Below are positions 10,961 to 21,135 of a stretch of DNA of 64,000 nt, in pieces. Each line of letters opens with the position of its first letter. Within the stretch, counting starts at the first letter, position 1. Source of the DNA: Glossina fuscipes (lineage: Eukaryota; Arthropoda; Insecta; Diptera; Glossinidae). The notes under the pieces are model-generated. The model saw only the letters and a list, made by a program, of their open reading frames with translations, searched no databases and had not been told where the DNA came from. The position numbers and the translations under genes are program-made. The stretch spans positions 1,628,655-1,692,654 of the forward strand of contig NW_023998556.1 in NCBI RefSeq assembly GCF_014805625.2. The letters run 5' to 3'.

Positions 10961-11473
10961 TTGATGATCCCTACATTACGAAAAGGCTGTATATGTGTTT
11001 GGTTAGACCCATACTCGAGTATGCCTCTGTCCCCTTCATATAGGTGCTATGTAGATTCAATTGAATATGTTCAAAAGCAATTCTTGCTGTTTGCCCTTAG
11101 AAATTTGGGTTGGGATCCGATTGCCTCTCTTCCTCTCTATGAAAATAGGTTGCTTCTGCTGTCCTTACCGTCTCTTGAGAAACGTAGGTTTGTTCTTGGC
11201 GTTTCCGTTGTAATCAAAGTAATAAATGGTGCTATATACTCGCCTTTATTACTTGGTGAAATAGGCTTTAATGTCCCTAACCGCTTCTCTAGGCACTTTA
11301 CCTTGGTTAAGCTTAGTCAGTGTAAATATAATTATGAGCTGTTTAATCCGTTCAGAGTAGTTTGCAAGAACCCAAATGACGTCTATCACTTATTCTCGTT
11401 ATCGGACTCTTTAAGGTCCATTAAAGCAACATTGCTTAATACGCGCGATTTACCTATGTCTTACTTAAACTAG
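10961..11473 (+). pseudogene. ORF2 C-terminal region of non-LTR copy 1
   Basis: A 170-codon frame ending in a natural stop. It contains KQFLLFALRNLGWD, LPLYENRLLLLSLPSLEKRRF and LSQCKYNYELFNPF, nearly identical in order to copy 2. The N-terminal thumb motif (LYMCLVRPILEYASVVWSP in copy 2) is damaged here. The reverse transcriptase palm is absent, deleted between about 10930 and 10960. Confidence 0.8.
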
Positions 11474-11786
11474 CTTTTATGCGTAAAAGTCGTTATGATT
11501 CGAAAATGAATTGTTGTTAAGTATTATCGGTTGCCAGGCTTATACATGTTTGCGATGGCTTAGGGGTTCATTTGCAATTTGGCCCTGTACCGGTTATAAG
11601 AGTGGCTCTATGCTGGTTGTGTGCATGCTTTTTTTCTTTTTTTCCGTCTTATATTTTTTATTGTACTTATACTAAGTTTTATTATTAATTTTATATAAAT
11701 TTTGCTTTAGTGCCAATTGAACTCGACTGTTATTTTTTTAGTCGAGTTTCAAGTATAAGTAGAATTAAAATAAATAAATAAAAAAT

Positions 11787-13047
11787 CACCTCGGATCAAT
11801 TCCCCGTGACGTCTGGCGTACCTCAAGGCAGCCACTTAGGTCCCATTTTATTTAGTTTATACATTAATGATCTCCCATCGGTGATTGATTCCAGTCAGAT
11901 CTTAATTTAAGATGGTGATGTGAAACTGTTTTTTTCCTTCTCTCTAAAATCGCAATCACATCAGCTTCAACGTGACTTGAATAATTTGGTTGCATGGCGC
12001 TCTTTGAATCGTCTGAAACTAAATCTAAATAAATGTAAGAAGCTTTCTTTCTCAAGAAGAAAGTCATTCATTACTTAGTATTTCATTGATTCGCATAAGT
12101 TGGAGGACGTCGATATGTTCACAGAATTAGGCGTTCTGTTTGACCATAGATTACGTTTTAACTTGCACATTCAGCTCTCGCTAAGCAAAGCTAGGTCCGC
12201 GCTTGGCTTTATAAAGAGATGGTCCAAAGAGCTTCATGATCCTTATATTACGAAAACGCTGTACATGTGTTTGGTTAGACCTATACTTGAGTATGCCTCT
12301 GTTGTGTGGTCTCCTTCATATAGGGGCTATGTAGATTCAATTGAATCTGCTCAAAAGCAATTCTTGTTATTTGCTCTTGAGAATTTGGGTTGGGATCATA
12401 TTGCCTCTCTTCCACCCTATGAAAACAGGTTGCTTCTTTTATCGTTACCGTCTCTCGAGACGCGTAGATTTGTTCTTGATGTTTCCTTCGTAATCAAAGT
12501 AATAAATAGTGCTATTGACTCGCCTGCATTACTTGGTGAAATAAGCTTTAATGTCTCCAACCGATTCTCTAGGGTTCTCTTGGTTAAGCTCAGTCAATGT
12601 GAATATAATTATGATCTGTTTAACCCCCTGTCTGCAAGAACCTAAATGATGTCTATCACTTATTCTCATTATTGGCCTCTTTAAAGTCTATTAAAGCAAC
12701 ATTGCTTAATGGGCGTAATTTGCCTATGTCGTACTTAAACTAGCTCTTAACGTTATAATGTCGCGATGAGTCGAAATTTAATTGTAGTTAATTATTATCG
12801 GTTGCCAAGCTTATCCATGTTTGCGTTGGCTTAGGGGTTCATTCGCAATTTGGTCCTGCACCGGTTGTGGGTGTGGGTCTATACTAGTTGTGTACATCCT
12901 GTTTTTTTTTTCCTCTTTAGTTGTTTTATTGTACTTATATTAAGTTTTAATATTAATTAATTTAAGATTTACTTTAAGAGTCAATTGAAATCGACTGTCA
13001 AAATTTTTAGTTGAGTTTCTTGTATAAGTGGAATAAATAAATAAGTA
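11787..13047 (+). mobile_element. Non-LTR retrotransposon copy 2, 5'-truncated, directly after copy 1
   Basis: Begins within the reverse transcriptase: [18 protein letters not shown] and [11 protein letters not shown] (about 11800-11875), then the active-site region where the expected YADD reads as a stop and DGDVKLFF. A thumb and C-terminus follow (12100-12645), then the same UTR and A-rich tail AATAAATAAATAAG at about 13030. Stops at about 11907 and 12076 and a frame change near 12645 make it inactive. The junction with the tail of copy 1 has no spacer. Confidence 0.85.
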
Positions 13048-13779
13048 AATTCTTCTTTACAGCAACTAAGATTTATATCCCCAAAGGCTTTTTAAAGTCA
13101 TGAGCTTAGCTAATAAAGTTCTGGACATTTTTTTAAGACATGATCCCAAGAGCATTCATAATATTCGATACAAGGAAACTTATTTAGAAATAAAAAAAAA
13201 ATCTCTTTCGCAGACTTTGAACAAATTTTTCAACAAATCTTCTACAAAATACTATTAAATTTCCCCCACACTCATTGTTTTTTATTTTGTGATATTGTTC
13301 ATCATTTTGTTGAATTGTTTTAGTTTTGGTTTTAACGAAAAGTAATGGATTTTTTTGCCTCATTTTTGTAATATGTACATGTGTTCTATAATCAATAAAA
13401 ACTGTTAATAAAAATAATGTTGGAACCTATCTTTGATTTTTGTACGATTCCTTATCGAAAAATTAGATTCGTTTCATGTCTACGACGCAGCACGAAATCT
13501 TAGTGTATATAGAGAGCGCCGAAAACATCACCAATAATTAAATTTCACCTGCGTAATAATTCACAATATAACGTAATTTCAACCTCAATCCACAATAACA
13601 GAAGGTCCGTAATAATAGAAGGTAATAGCTCGCTAAACTTATTAAATAACCTATTGCTCAAAAATTTGATAGTCACTAGAGTATTTTAGTTCCCTGCAAG
13701 TAAACCAAACCAATGATTCGCGGAGATGTTAAGAAACCGGGACAAAAGAATAAATATAAAAAATGATTGTGATTGTTTT
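13048..13779. other. AT-rich spacer
   Basis: No gene recognised. Ordinary AT-rich intergenic DNA. Confidence 0.4.
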
Positions 13780-14240
13780 CTTTTTTTTGATAATATTTAT
13801 GATATATAAAGTATTGTAAAATTTCTTTTTAATAAAAAAGCAATTTTTGCATTCCAATTAAAGAAACCTAAATTTGGGCTCTAAAATTCTTCGCTGTCTT
13901 TGCTGCATGCTTGGAAAGGAAGATTATCCAAGCTTACCGGCCAACAAACGCTATATACAATATTCATATACAAAGATTCATTCTTAACGATAATTTTTTT
14001 GTGATTGACTTAAACTCTAAAGGGATTAAAATTCAATCTTTATTTAACAAACAAATAAGAAAAATATCCATTGCTCTATCCTTCTAAAGAACTTTTATCA
14101 AGTCAAGCTCAACTCATGTACACAATTCGTGCGTGAAAGCAATTTTTCGATTTTCATGGTCTGTATTTGTTTACAATTAACAATAATTGAGAAAGTCACT
14201 TTGTTTTTGTAAACAACCGCCTGTTGCATTGAAAAAACGA
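13780..14240. repeat. Dispersed repeat copy A (partner at 26805-27000)
   Basis: Two blocks match the partner. Block 1 (about 13786-13885) includes TATTTATGATATATAAAGTA, TGTAAAATTTCTTTTTAATA and GCAATTTTTGCATT. Block 2 (about 14160-14232) includes GTTTACAATT, AATAATTGA and CAACCGCCTGTTGCATTGAA. Here the blocks are separated by about 270 bp, against about 35 bp in the partner, so one copy has gained or lost sequence. A non-autonomous DNA element is possible; no termini were identified. Confidence 0.7.
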
Positions 14241-14330
14241 CTTTGAATATGGTCATATTTGAGAGTATTTCAAAAATAATTTGGTCATATCTGAGAGTAA
14301 GCGTCTGAATTTGGTCATATTGTGTTTGCG
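14225..14330. repeat. Three imperfect TTGGTCATATxTGAGAGTA-type repeats
   Basis: The motif recurs three times at intervals of about 40, 35 and 30 bases (about 14241, 14281 and 14312). The core TTGGTCATAT resembles the core of the 20-bp satellite at 23105-24123, though any link is speculative. Confidence 0.4.
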
Positions 14331-15689
14331 GTTTGATGATTTGGGTTCCGAAGTAAAAACGAAACACTTAACGTAAACTTTCGTAAAATTCCCAAATATA
14401 TCAAATGAAGAAAGAACATTAACGCAGTAATAAGCGAGGAAAAATTCATAGGCTCATAAGTATCAAGCAATATCTCGTACACTAATGAATGTTTGCAATT
14501 CCATTGATGAGGCTTTTATTAGCTTTTTTTGTAGACTTTTCAGCGAAATAAAATGTGACAGTCAACGTCTACTGTTATGTAACGAAGACAACAAACTCCA
14601 TTCCATTCCATTATTCGTCCTAAAACGAAAATTAGTCTTTTTCCACGCCTTAAAGAATAAGGGCTTTCTCGTTCTGGTACCTTGATGTTGAATCATTTTC
14701 TTTGACACCGTTGCAAACGAATCGTTGCTATTTGTTACGTTGTTGAATTGCATATTTTTTAAAAAAGACTAAAGAGCATGTTGGATTAAAAAAAAATTAA
14801 AAGTTTTGTTGTAAATGATCTATTCGAGAGCGCCGTAAAAATTTAGAGCACAAAGTCAAAACGTAGACACATTTACCTAAAATTTATTCCTTACGACTAA
14901 AAATCTCTAACTTTCTTGGTTGCGTAAGTGCTCCAAGGTCGGCTGGAGGGCTCTACTTTGGAAGACTCTGGATTTTATGGGCGCAAACTTATTCATGTTG
15001 TTTATTACAAATTTACTCGTTCCGCAAAAAAACATATCCTCTTAAGAATTGAATATCTTGCAATCCACTTATTAACAAACACACTTTGAGAAAATAAAAT
15101 AAATTACCTTCTTTTACTAATATATCGACCGTTCTTCGTTATTTTAAGTGAAAATTCAAATAAACTCAGATAAATCGAGAGATGCCACCAAATCCAAAAA
15201 TTAAAGTTACCATCACTTATTTTAAGTTTGCAAATGAAATTTTTCAGGTAGCAAAATTTTATAAGAAATATTTCATCACTAAAATTATGTTTCTACGGGA
15301 AGAATATTAAACATTTAAAGTGGCACTGTTTGTGTTAGAAATATTGCTTTTTTGTCAGTACGCAATAGCTGAATTATATATATAGATTTAGACGTTTTCT
15401 ACAGCACTAACTCATATTGCTTTAATAAAAATAAGAGCATATTGACTATGCTATTGCGGATCTTTGTATAGAACTATAGAAGATCCATGTGTAATTTAAT
15501 TTGATGAAAAGCTTCGATCTTTATCAAAATTGAAATTTGACCTCAAGTATTCATATTGGCCAGACAAAGATATACACCTATAGTGAGCATAGATTTGCAT
15601 CATTCGAGGGTGCGTTGTCACATTCATTCTAAATTTCATATAACGTTTCAGTTCAACTGAGTTTGCTGATTTTTTTGGCTTTGGAAATA
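14331..15689. other. AT-rich spacer, no gene recognised
   Basis: Only short frames of low complexity are present. No motif, RNA gene or transposon domain was recognised. Confidence 0.4.
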
Positions 15690-15840
15690 GTTGCAATTTC
15701 ATATGTTTTCCGTTGAATTCGCTATATCGACCTTTGATTTATAAACAATTTCATATGTTTTCTTTCGAATTCGCCATGCCGACCCTTAATTTTATATATT
15801 TTCTTTTGAATTCGCTATGCCGACCTTTGATTTTAATTGT
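15690..15840. repeat. Three tandem units of about 52 bp
   Basis: Each unit reads approximately CAATTTCATATGTTTTC, then TTGAATTCGCTAT, then GCCGACCTTTGATTTxTA. A single diverged unit occurs at about 21075-21135. The short + strand frame through it (a recurring Phe-Glu-Phe-Ala / Arg-Pro-Leu pattern) is a by-product of the repeat. Confidence 0.8.
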
Positions 15841-16965
15841 ACATTGTAATCTCAATGAAATATCGGTGTATCCTTCTTTTGTGTTTATAGCTTAAATGTA
15901 CTTGCCTTTAATTATATTACACACATACAAATGAGCTCAAAGTGGAAAAATATTTATATAGCTTCGAGTGTCATATTTTTAAATTATATATTATGTACTA
16001 TATTTATTTAATTTAGTATCAAATTTTTAATAAGTCAACCCCTATCAGTAGCTACGAAATGTAATTTCAGACCGGAGGTACCTGCCCTTTTTCTGTTCTC
16101 CCTCTATATCGAATGCGAACAAAGAATCCTAACTCTACTCTAAGTTACCAGCTAATGAAATCTCTTAGAAATATTCGTAAGGGTGCGTTTGTCATGTACT
16201 GTCATTCTTGTTGATTCAATTGCTATTGGACGATGCTAGAAACAGCCGATAATGGCCTTGCGAATATTTTTTTGATTAAAATTTTGCGCAGGGGATAGAA
16301 AAAAATTAAATGCTAACTTTATTCAAAATCGAGTTGAAAAAATTGCGAATTTGATCATAAAAATAAAATCATTAAGAATATAATTTTTGATAAAATATTA
16401 AAAATTGAAAAAAACTAAAACCTTTCTAAATGGGATCGGGCATTTCCATATGCAACGTTTAACTGCATTTTACTGTATAATATAAATGCTATCAATATTA
16501 TAAGTAATTATTCTTTTTATTTTCATTGAAATGAAATTTTTAATTGTGTTAAAGCACGGAAGTAAACCATTCCAACTTCCTTCACGTAGTTATATATGTC
16601 TGCTTTTTAATTACTCTCTATATTAGTAGGCATTTGCTGCACGTCCATTCGAGAATACTTCAAGATTTACTACTCTATTTTCAGAAAAGTAATTATAATT
16701 GGATATAAATGATAATTACAATTGGACTTTTTTTAATTTTTAACTGAATTTTTTTTAATTTATAAAAAAATTATGTTGTTTGTAACATTTTATATAGTAG
16801 CGATAAAAATTCGAAAGTTTAACCTGCGTCCAGACACTAAAATTGCACTGCTGTAATTGTGTTAAAAGTGGCATGAATGACTCAGGGAAATTGTTGTTTT
16901 AGAAGAAGAAGAAGAGGCGTTTTTTACTCAAGTAAAAGCATTTGTGTAAATTAAATTTTTAAGCA
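15841..16965. other. Upstream region of the ZAD zinc-finger gene
   Basis: AT-rich non-coding DNA. The last 100 bases before the start codon contain a purine-rich AGAAGAAGAAGAAGAGG run and then a 50-base AT-rich leader. No clear TATA box at a usual distance was found. Confidence 0.4.
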
Positions 16966-18534
16966 ATGGCGTTAGATATATGCTTCGATATTAAAACTTT
17001 CTTGGAGAGAACTTGCCGCACTTGCAGTCGTTATTTTAATGACGAAATGGTTTTCTTCGGCATATTTCGTGTGAAGCTGAAAGATTCATGTAGTTTGGGA
17101 GAAGATGATGAAGTAGAATATGAAGTTAGTGATGATGTTAAGGAAGTTTTTGACGATCTAAACATATGGAAATTAAATGTATGCATATGCTAAATTTTTT
17201 ATATAAAAAGACGATTACATTGTGTTTACATATATTTCTAGATAAAACCCAACGACGGGTTACCATCGCAAATCTGTGCTGAATGTCTAGAACGTTTTAG
17301 GCAAGTGCATTTATTTCGCGAAGAATGCCTTGATAGTCAAAAAGTACTACAAAGCTATTTTTTAGACATCGAGCATCTGTTGGAATCTGGTAAACTTTCT
17401 CCGAAAGTCGAGCCGCTAAAACCAGGCATAGGTGAAATTAGCGAATTTTTAGATTCGGCCGTTACAAAGATCACTCAAAAGTCTCCGATTCATGCAATAA
17501 CTAGCGATGTATTTTCGCCATTTAGTAGTCCTCGCCTACGGTTGAGCCCGCGATTTGCTGAGATATCAGCTTATGCTGACAGCAGCTCATCAATTGGCAC
17601 GCCTCCTCCCTTATTTGAAGAAATGAAAACCGAACCTATTGATATGGAAACAATGGAAAGTATAAAACCCGAGAGTGAGTTGCCTAGAGTTGAGAACATG
17701 GAAGAAGGAAGAGACGGAACCTTGCTTAAACAAGAATGGGATTCTAGTGAAAATGAATCGTCCACACCAACCACTGACGAGGAACTAGACTCGGACGATT
17801 CCTTTTCCTCAGACGAAGAGTTTCTCGCAGACTACCCGAAACACCAAACCGTTAAGAAAACTGCGCCTCACTTAAAATGTAAAATCTGTGGTGCGGCATG
17901 TGCGAATCGACAGCTTCTTAAAGCCCATCATATGCGTCATCATCCACAGGAAAAGCCATTCGCTTGTAATATTTGCTCCAGTTCATTTAAATCTACGTTT
18001 TTATTGGCCCAGCATAAGCTGAAACACAATCGTCCCGACACCATGCAATGCCAGGAATGTGGCAAGTACTTTCGAAGCCAATTGCATTTGCAACGACATA
18101 ATAAGAATTTTCATTTAACTTCAACCTATGCCTGCCATATTTGCCATCAGCAGTTCGAAAGTTATACTCAGATGAGATTTCAGTATCATTTGCGCCAACA
18201 TGGCGAAAAACGTTTTCCATGCACTTACTGCGACAAGGCTTTTCACCAGAAGATACATTTGATTAATCACGAGCGCACTCATACTAAAGAACAGCCATTT
18301 AGTTGTGACCTTTGTGGCAAAGCTTACAGACAACAAACTGCTTGTCAAGAACACATGAAAACTCACAAAGATCCAACTCCATTCAAATGTAAACTCTGCC
18401 CCAAATCCTTCAGTCAACGCTCCACACTGCGTATTCACATGCAAAAAACACACAACTTGACAAAAGCGTCTACAACACCTCTTAAAAGAGTGCGGTCTGA
18501 AGTTTTTGAAGAGCAACATTTTCTTAACTTTTAA
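16966..18534 (+). CDS. ZAD-domain C2H2 zinc-finger transcription factor, two exons
   Basis: Join 16966-17178 and 17242-18534, 501 aa. The 63-bp intron has a GTATGC donor and TTTCTAG acceptor in phase 0; reading through it stops after four codons. Residues 17-20 (CRTC) and 83-86 (CAEC) are the two zinc-binding pairs of an N-terminal ZAD dimerisation domain, and the second pair is only complete after splicing. An acidic Ser-rich linker follows (about 180-265). Seven C2H2 fingers occupy about residues 284-475. Finger 4 has 14 instead of 12 residues between its second Cys and first His. The tail is short and basic. It probably acts as a nuclear DNA-binding regulator; the target and exact orthologue are unknown. 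The start lies in AGCAATGG. It converges with mRpS18A. Confidence 0.93.
17179..17241 (+). other. 63-bp intron of the ZAD zinc-finger gene
   Basis: GT...AG bounded, AT-rich, phase 0. Removing it joins the two halves of the ZAD, which is the reason for choosing it. Confidence 0.9.
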
Positions 18535-18566
18535 GTAAATTGCGAACATGTTACCGTTTTGCAAGA

Positions 18567-18572
18567 TTTATT
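18567..18572 (-). terminator. Poly(A) signal for mRpS18A
   Basis: AATAAA on the minus strand, 66 bases past the mRpS18A stop codon. It lies 33 bases past the stop of the convergent zinc-finger gene, so the 3' UTRs of the two genes probably overlap or nearly touch. Confidence 0.6.
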
Positions 18573-18637
18573 TTAACGATTTCCTTTTACATATTTCTAA
18601 TCGCAAGCATTAACTAAAAAATCTGATCTTACCGATA

Positions 18638-19161
18638 TTAATATTTGATAGTGCTTTCATAGAAATATTTATTGAACTTTTTCCAACCGAAACGCCTTTT
18701 CGGATCTTTCTTACTTCCAGCTGGCGCCAAGTTCGGCATTAGCCCCGCCTTCTGCGCCATAGTTACAAGGGAACCTATCCTTTTTTGCTGACGGTAGCAA
18801 AGACCAGTGATGCGTTTAGGTAACATGCAACCATCTGAGCGAACATATTGTGATAAAATCAGCACATCGGTATGTTTAAGGTCTAAACCCAACGTACATT
18901 CAGGACAGAATTTCGACCCACAAATCCCTTTCAACGTGAGGTTGACGCGAGGTGATGGTTTCCTTACTCCTTCAAATATTAAGGAGGTCTCTTGTTTTTG
19001 CTGAACTGGAATGAGAATGAATTAACTCACGAGAGTTATTGTTATTGTCGTAGTGTGTCAAACTCACTTTCTTTGACCAGGTTCGTAGTTGTTGTGTTGA
19101 TGGAACGTATTCCTATGGAGTTCTTAAGAATTGATGTAGTTAGCTTTAGCAAAATACACAT
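18638..19161 (-). CDS. mRpS18A: Mitochondrial ribosomal protein S18A (mL66), two exons
   Basis: Exon 1 is 19161-19068 and exon 2 is 19005-18638, giving 153 aa. The 62-bp intron (19006-19067) has a GTGAGT donor and CATTCCAG acceptor; the codon for residue 32 is split. The N-terminus (MCILLKLTTSILKNSIGIRS) is basic, hydroxylated and free of acids, as expected of a mitochondrial targeting peptide. The core KFCPECTLGL, DVLILSQYVRSDG and MLPKRITGLC followed by MAQKAGLMPN matches the S18A paralogue rather than S18B or S18C. It is a structural protein of the large mitoribosomal subunit. It is tail to tail with the zinc-finger gene, stop codons 103 bp apart. No damage is seen. Confidence 0.93.
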
Positions 19162-19404
19162 TTTTTAGATAATTTCGAAGAATTAAACAATAAATACTCT
19201 TCCACATGTCTTTTATGGTCAAGAGCTAAGTAGGGTGGTAACTATGTATGGCGGTAATTGTTTCATTTCCAGATTTTTACTTACGTACCAAAGCTATGAC
19301 AACCGCTTCATCGTTTCTATCAAATTGAGCGATACCTAACCAGCTCACGTTTTGCGTACGCATTAGTTTTTCAAGATTAACGCGGACCGTTTAGAGCTGC
19401 ATTC

Positions 19405-19680
19405 AATAGAAAAAACAGCTGCAAATGGGGAACAATTAAATTCGAAACAAAATTGGTTATCTACAAACAGCTGAAAAAAGCGAAAAATTCTAAATTCATG
19501 AGAGGCAACCAAAGCCAATTTTTTATTTTGGTTTTTTAACTCCAATTGTCCAATTGATGCCCTTAATTCGCCAAAACTTGTGATATTGTCGTCATCATTA
19601 ATAAAGAACAATGAATTAGCAATTCATAAAATCTCGTTACTGGACAGATATAAATTAAAAACTTCACCTTTATTTTGATT
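19405..19680. repeat. Dispersed repeat related to 8250-8500
   Basis: Shares with 8250-8500 the order AAAATTGGTTxxCTACAAACAxCTG, TTTTTTAxTCCAATTG, GTCATCAT, ATAAAG and ATAAAA. It lies upstream of mRpS18A on the opposite side of its start. The open minus-strand frame of 82 codons here has no recognisable domain and is probably incidental. Confidence 0.5.
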
Positions 19681-21074
19681 TTTAGAAGATAAGTAAATAG
19701 AAAAAATCATTCGAAAATACAAATTTATAATAATATATATATACATAGAATAAAAATATATTAAATTAAAATTTAATTAACTCAATTAGAATCTTCTTTA
19801 CTTTCGCATTCTCGTGGTCGAATTAAATCATTCCTTTCCTTAGTTAGCTTCAACTAACTGCCATGGAACGACTTAAGCTTACCTTTCATTTTTGTTAACA
19901 ATTGCTCTATATGTTTGTGATTTTGCAATTTTTTCTTTTTGTTGACCATTCACAATAATTGCACTCGGTAACTTAATTGCACACATATTTTGCTTAATTA
20001 TAAGATGGCTAAGAATAGTTAAGAATTGTTAAATCCGACATGGTTGACGGAGCAACAACGTAAAGGCATAGGAGAATAACAGAATTTACAGTGGGAAGAG
20101 ACGACAGAACATTTGAATAATATAATCGTAGCATATAATAATTAAATAGTACAATAATTGAATTATATATAAATACAATAAGTACGATTTTTTACTTTTA
20201 ATACTCAAGGAAACAAAGGTTCTTCATGTAACGGTTTATCGCTATATAACTGAAAACGTCTAGTTTTTCCTACATGTCAGGATCTAAAGCGTTTTCAAAC
20301 ATTTTTGTCCTTTCATCATAGGATGACATAATAATTACATAATTGTTAATTAAAAATAAATATAAATATGTGCACTTACTTTCGCTTCTGAATTGGGATG
20401 GCATCCTTGGCCAAGCAATTTATCACATGGGGACTTCTAAAATTATATGAAAATAAACCAAAAATTTCACATTACAATTGTATATACGAAAGTGTTCCAC
20501 TTAATGGCGACAAATGATCGTTTGTAAATACTTTAGTTGGAGTGCCAAATATACGCATATTTTCCGTCATCAGCGATCGCCGCCTCTAAGTTTGTTAGCA
20601 CGACAATTCTCTCTTTATCCAGTCACTTGCTAGCTTGGCCATCCTTCGATGCTTTGTAAGAACAGTTTATTGTTACCCAATTTTCTTTTTGCATTGTGTT
20701 TATGGTCTGCCCAAACTTAAAAAAACGCTAAAAATAAAACAAATGCAAACAATGTGTTAACATAACTTCTGAAAGCTTACTTTTCGTCATACCCCCACTC
20801 CCCCCACCTTTGCTAGCTGATCCCACAATCTGTTCAAGTCTTTACGTCCTCGAGGCATGCTTCGGCTGAAATTTTCGAACCTTTATTTGTTCTTTGGTTC
20901 GGTTTACGCCATTTCTACTAGGGCCTACATATTTTTCTCTTATAATTAACTGATCACTTTTCAAACAATTTTTCTTTTTTTCCCATTTACTCACAAAATA
21001 CTCGTCGATATTGTTTTTCGCCACGTTAAAGCGTACAACATAATCTCGATCGTAAAGAAAGAGTTCGAACCACC
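19681..21074. other. No gene recognised
   Basis: AT-rich intergenic DNA. The minus-strand frame at 20842-21087 (81 aa) starts INRWFELFLYDRDYVVRF, vaguely like the end of a gypsy RNase H, but I could not support it. Confidence 0.35.
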
Positions 21075-21135
21075 TATTGATTTGCAAACAATTTCATGTT
21101 TTTCAGTCGAATTCGCTATACCTCCCATTGTTTTG
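21075..21135. repeat. Single unit of the 15690-15840 repeat
   Basis: CAATTTCATGTTTTTCAG, TCGAATTCGCTATACC and CCCATTGTTTTGTAT correspond in order to the 52-bp unit at 15690. Confidence 0.6.

Larger units (their letters stand above)
9545..11786 (+). mobile_element. Non-LTR retrotransposon (Jockey/CR1-like), copy 1, internally deleted
   Basis: In order: an ORF1-like protein (9560-10225), an apurinic-type endonuclease remnant (10226-10760), a jump that removes most of the reverse transcriptase, and the ORF2 C-terminal region (10961-11473). A 300-bp 3' UTR follows, ending in AATAAATAAATAAA at about 11775. The C-terminal part and UTR are closely similar to copy 2 (11787-13047), which begins directly after the tail. 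The endonuclease has stops at about 10367 and 10500, so the copy is dead. Confidence 0.85.

Noticed and set aside
17993..18564. Minus-strand ORFs of 75 and 147 codons across the zinc-finger gene
   Set aside because: Shadows of the zinc-finger coding sequence; the linker periodicity lies on the + strand.
20842..21087. Possible gypsy RNase H fragment on the minus strand
   Set aside because: Only a loose resemblance over about 20 residues, and no neighbouring polymerase or integrase.
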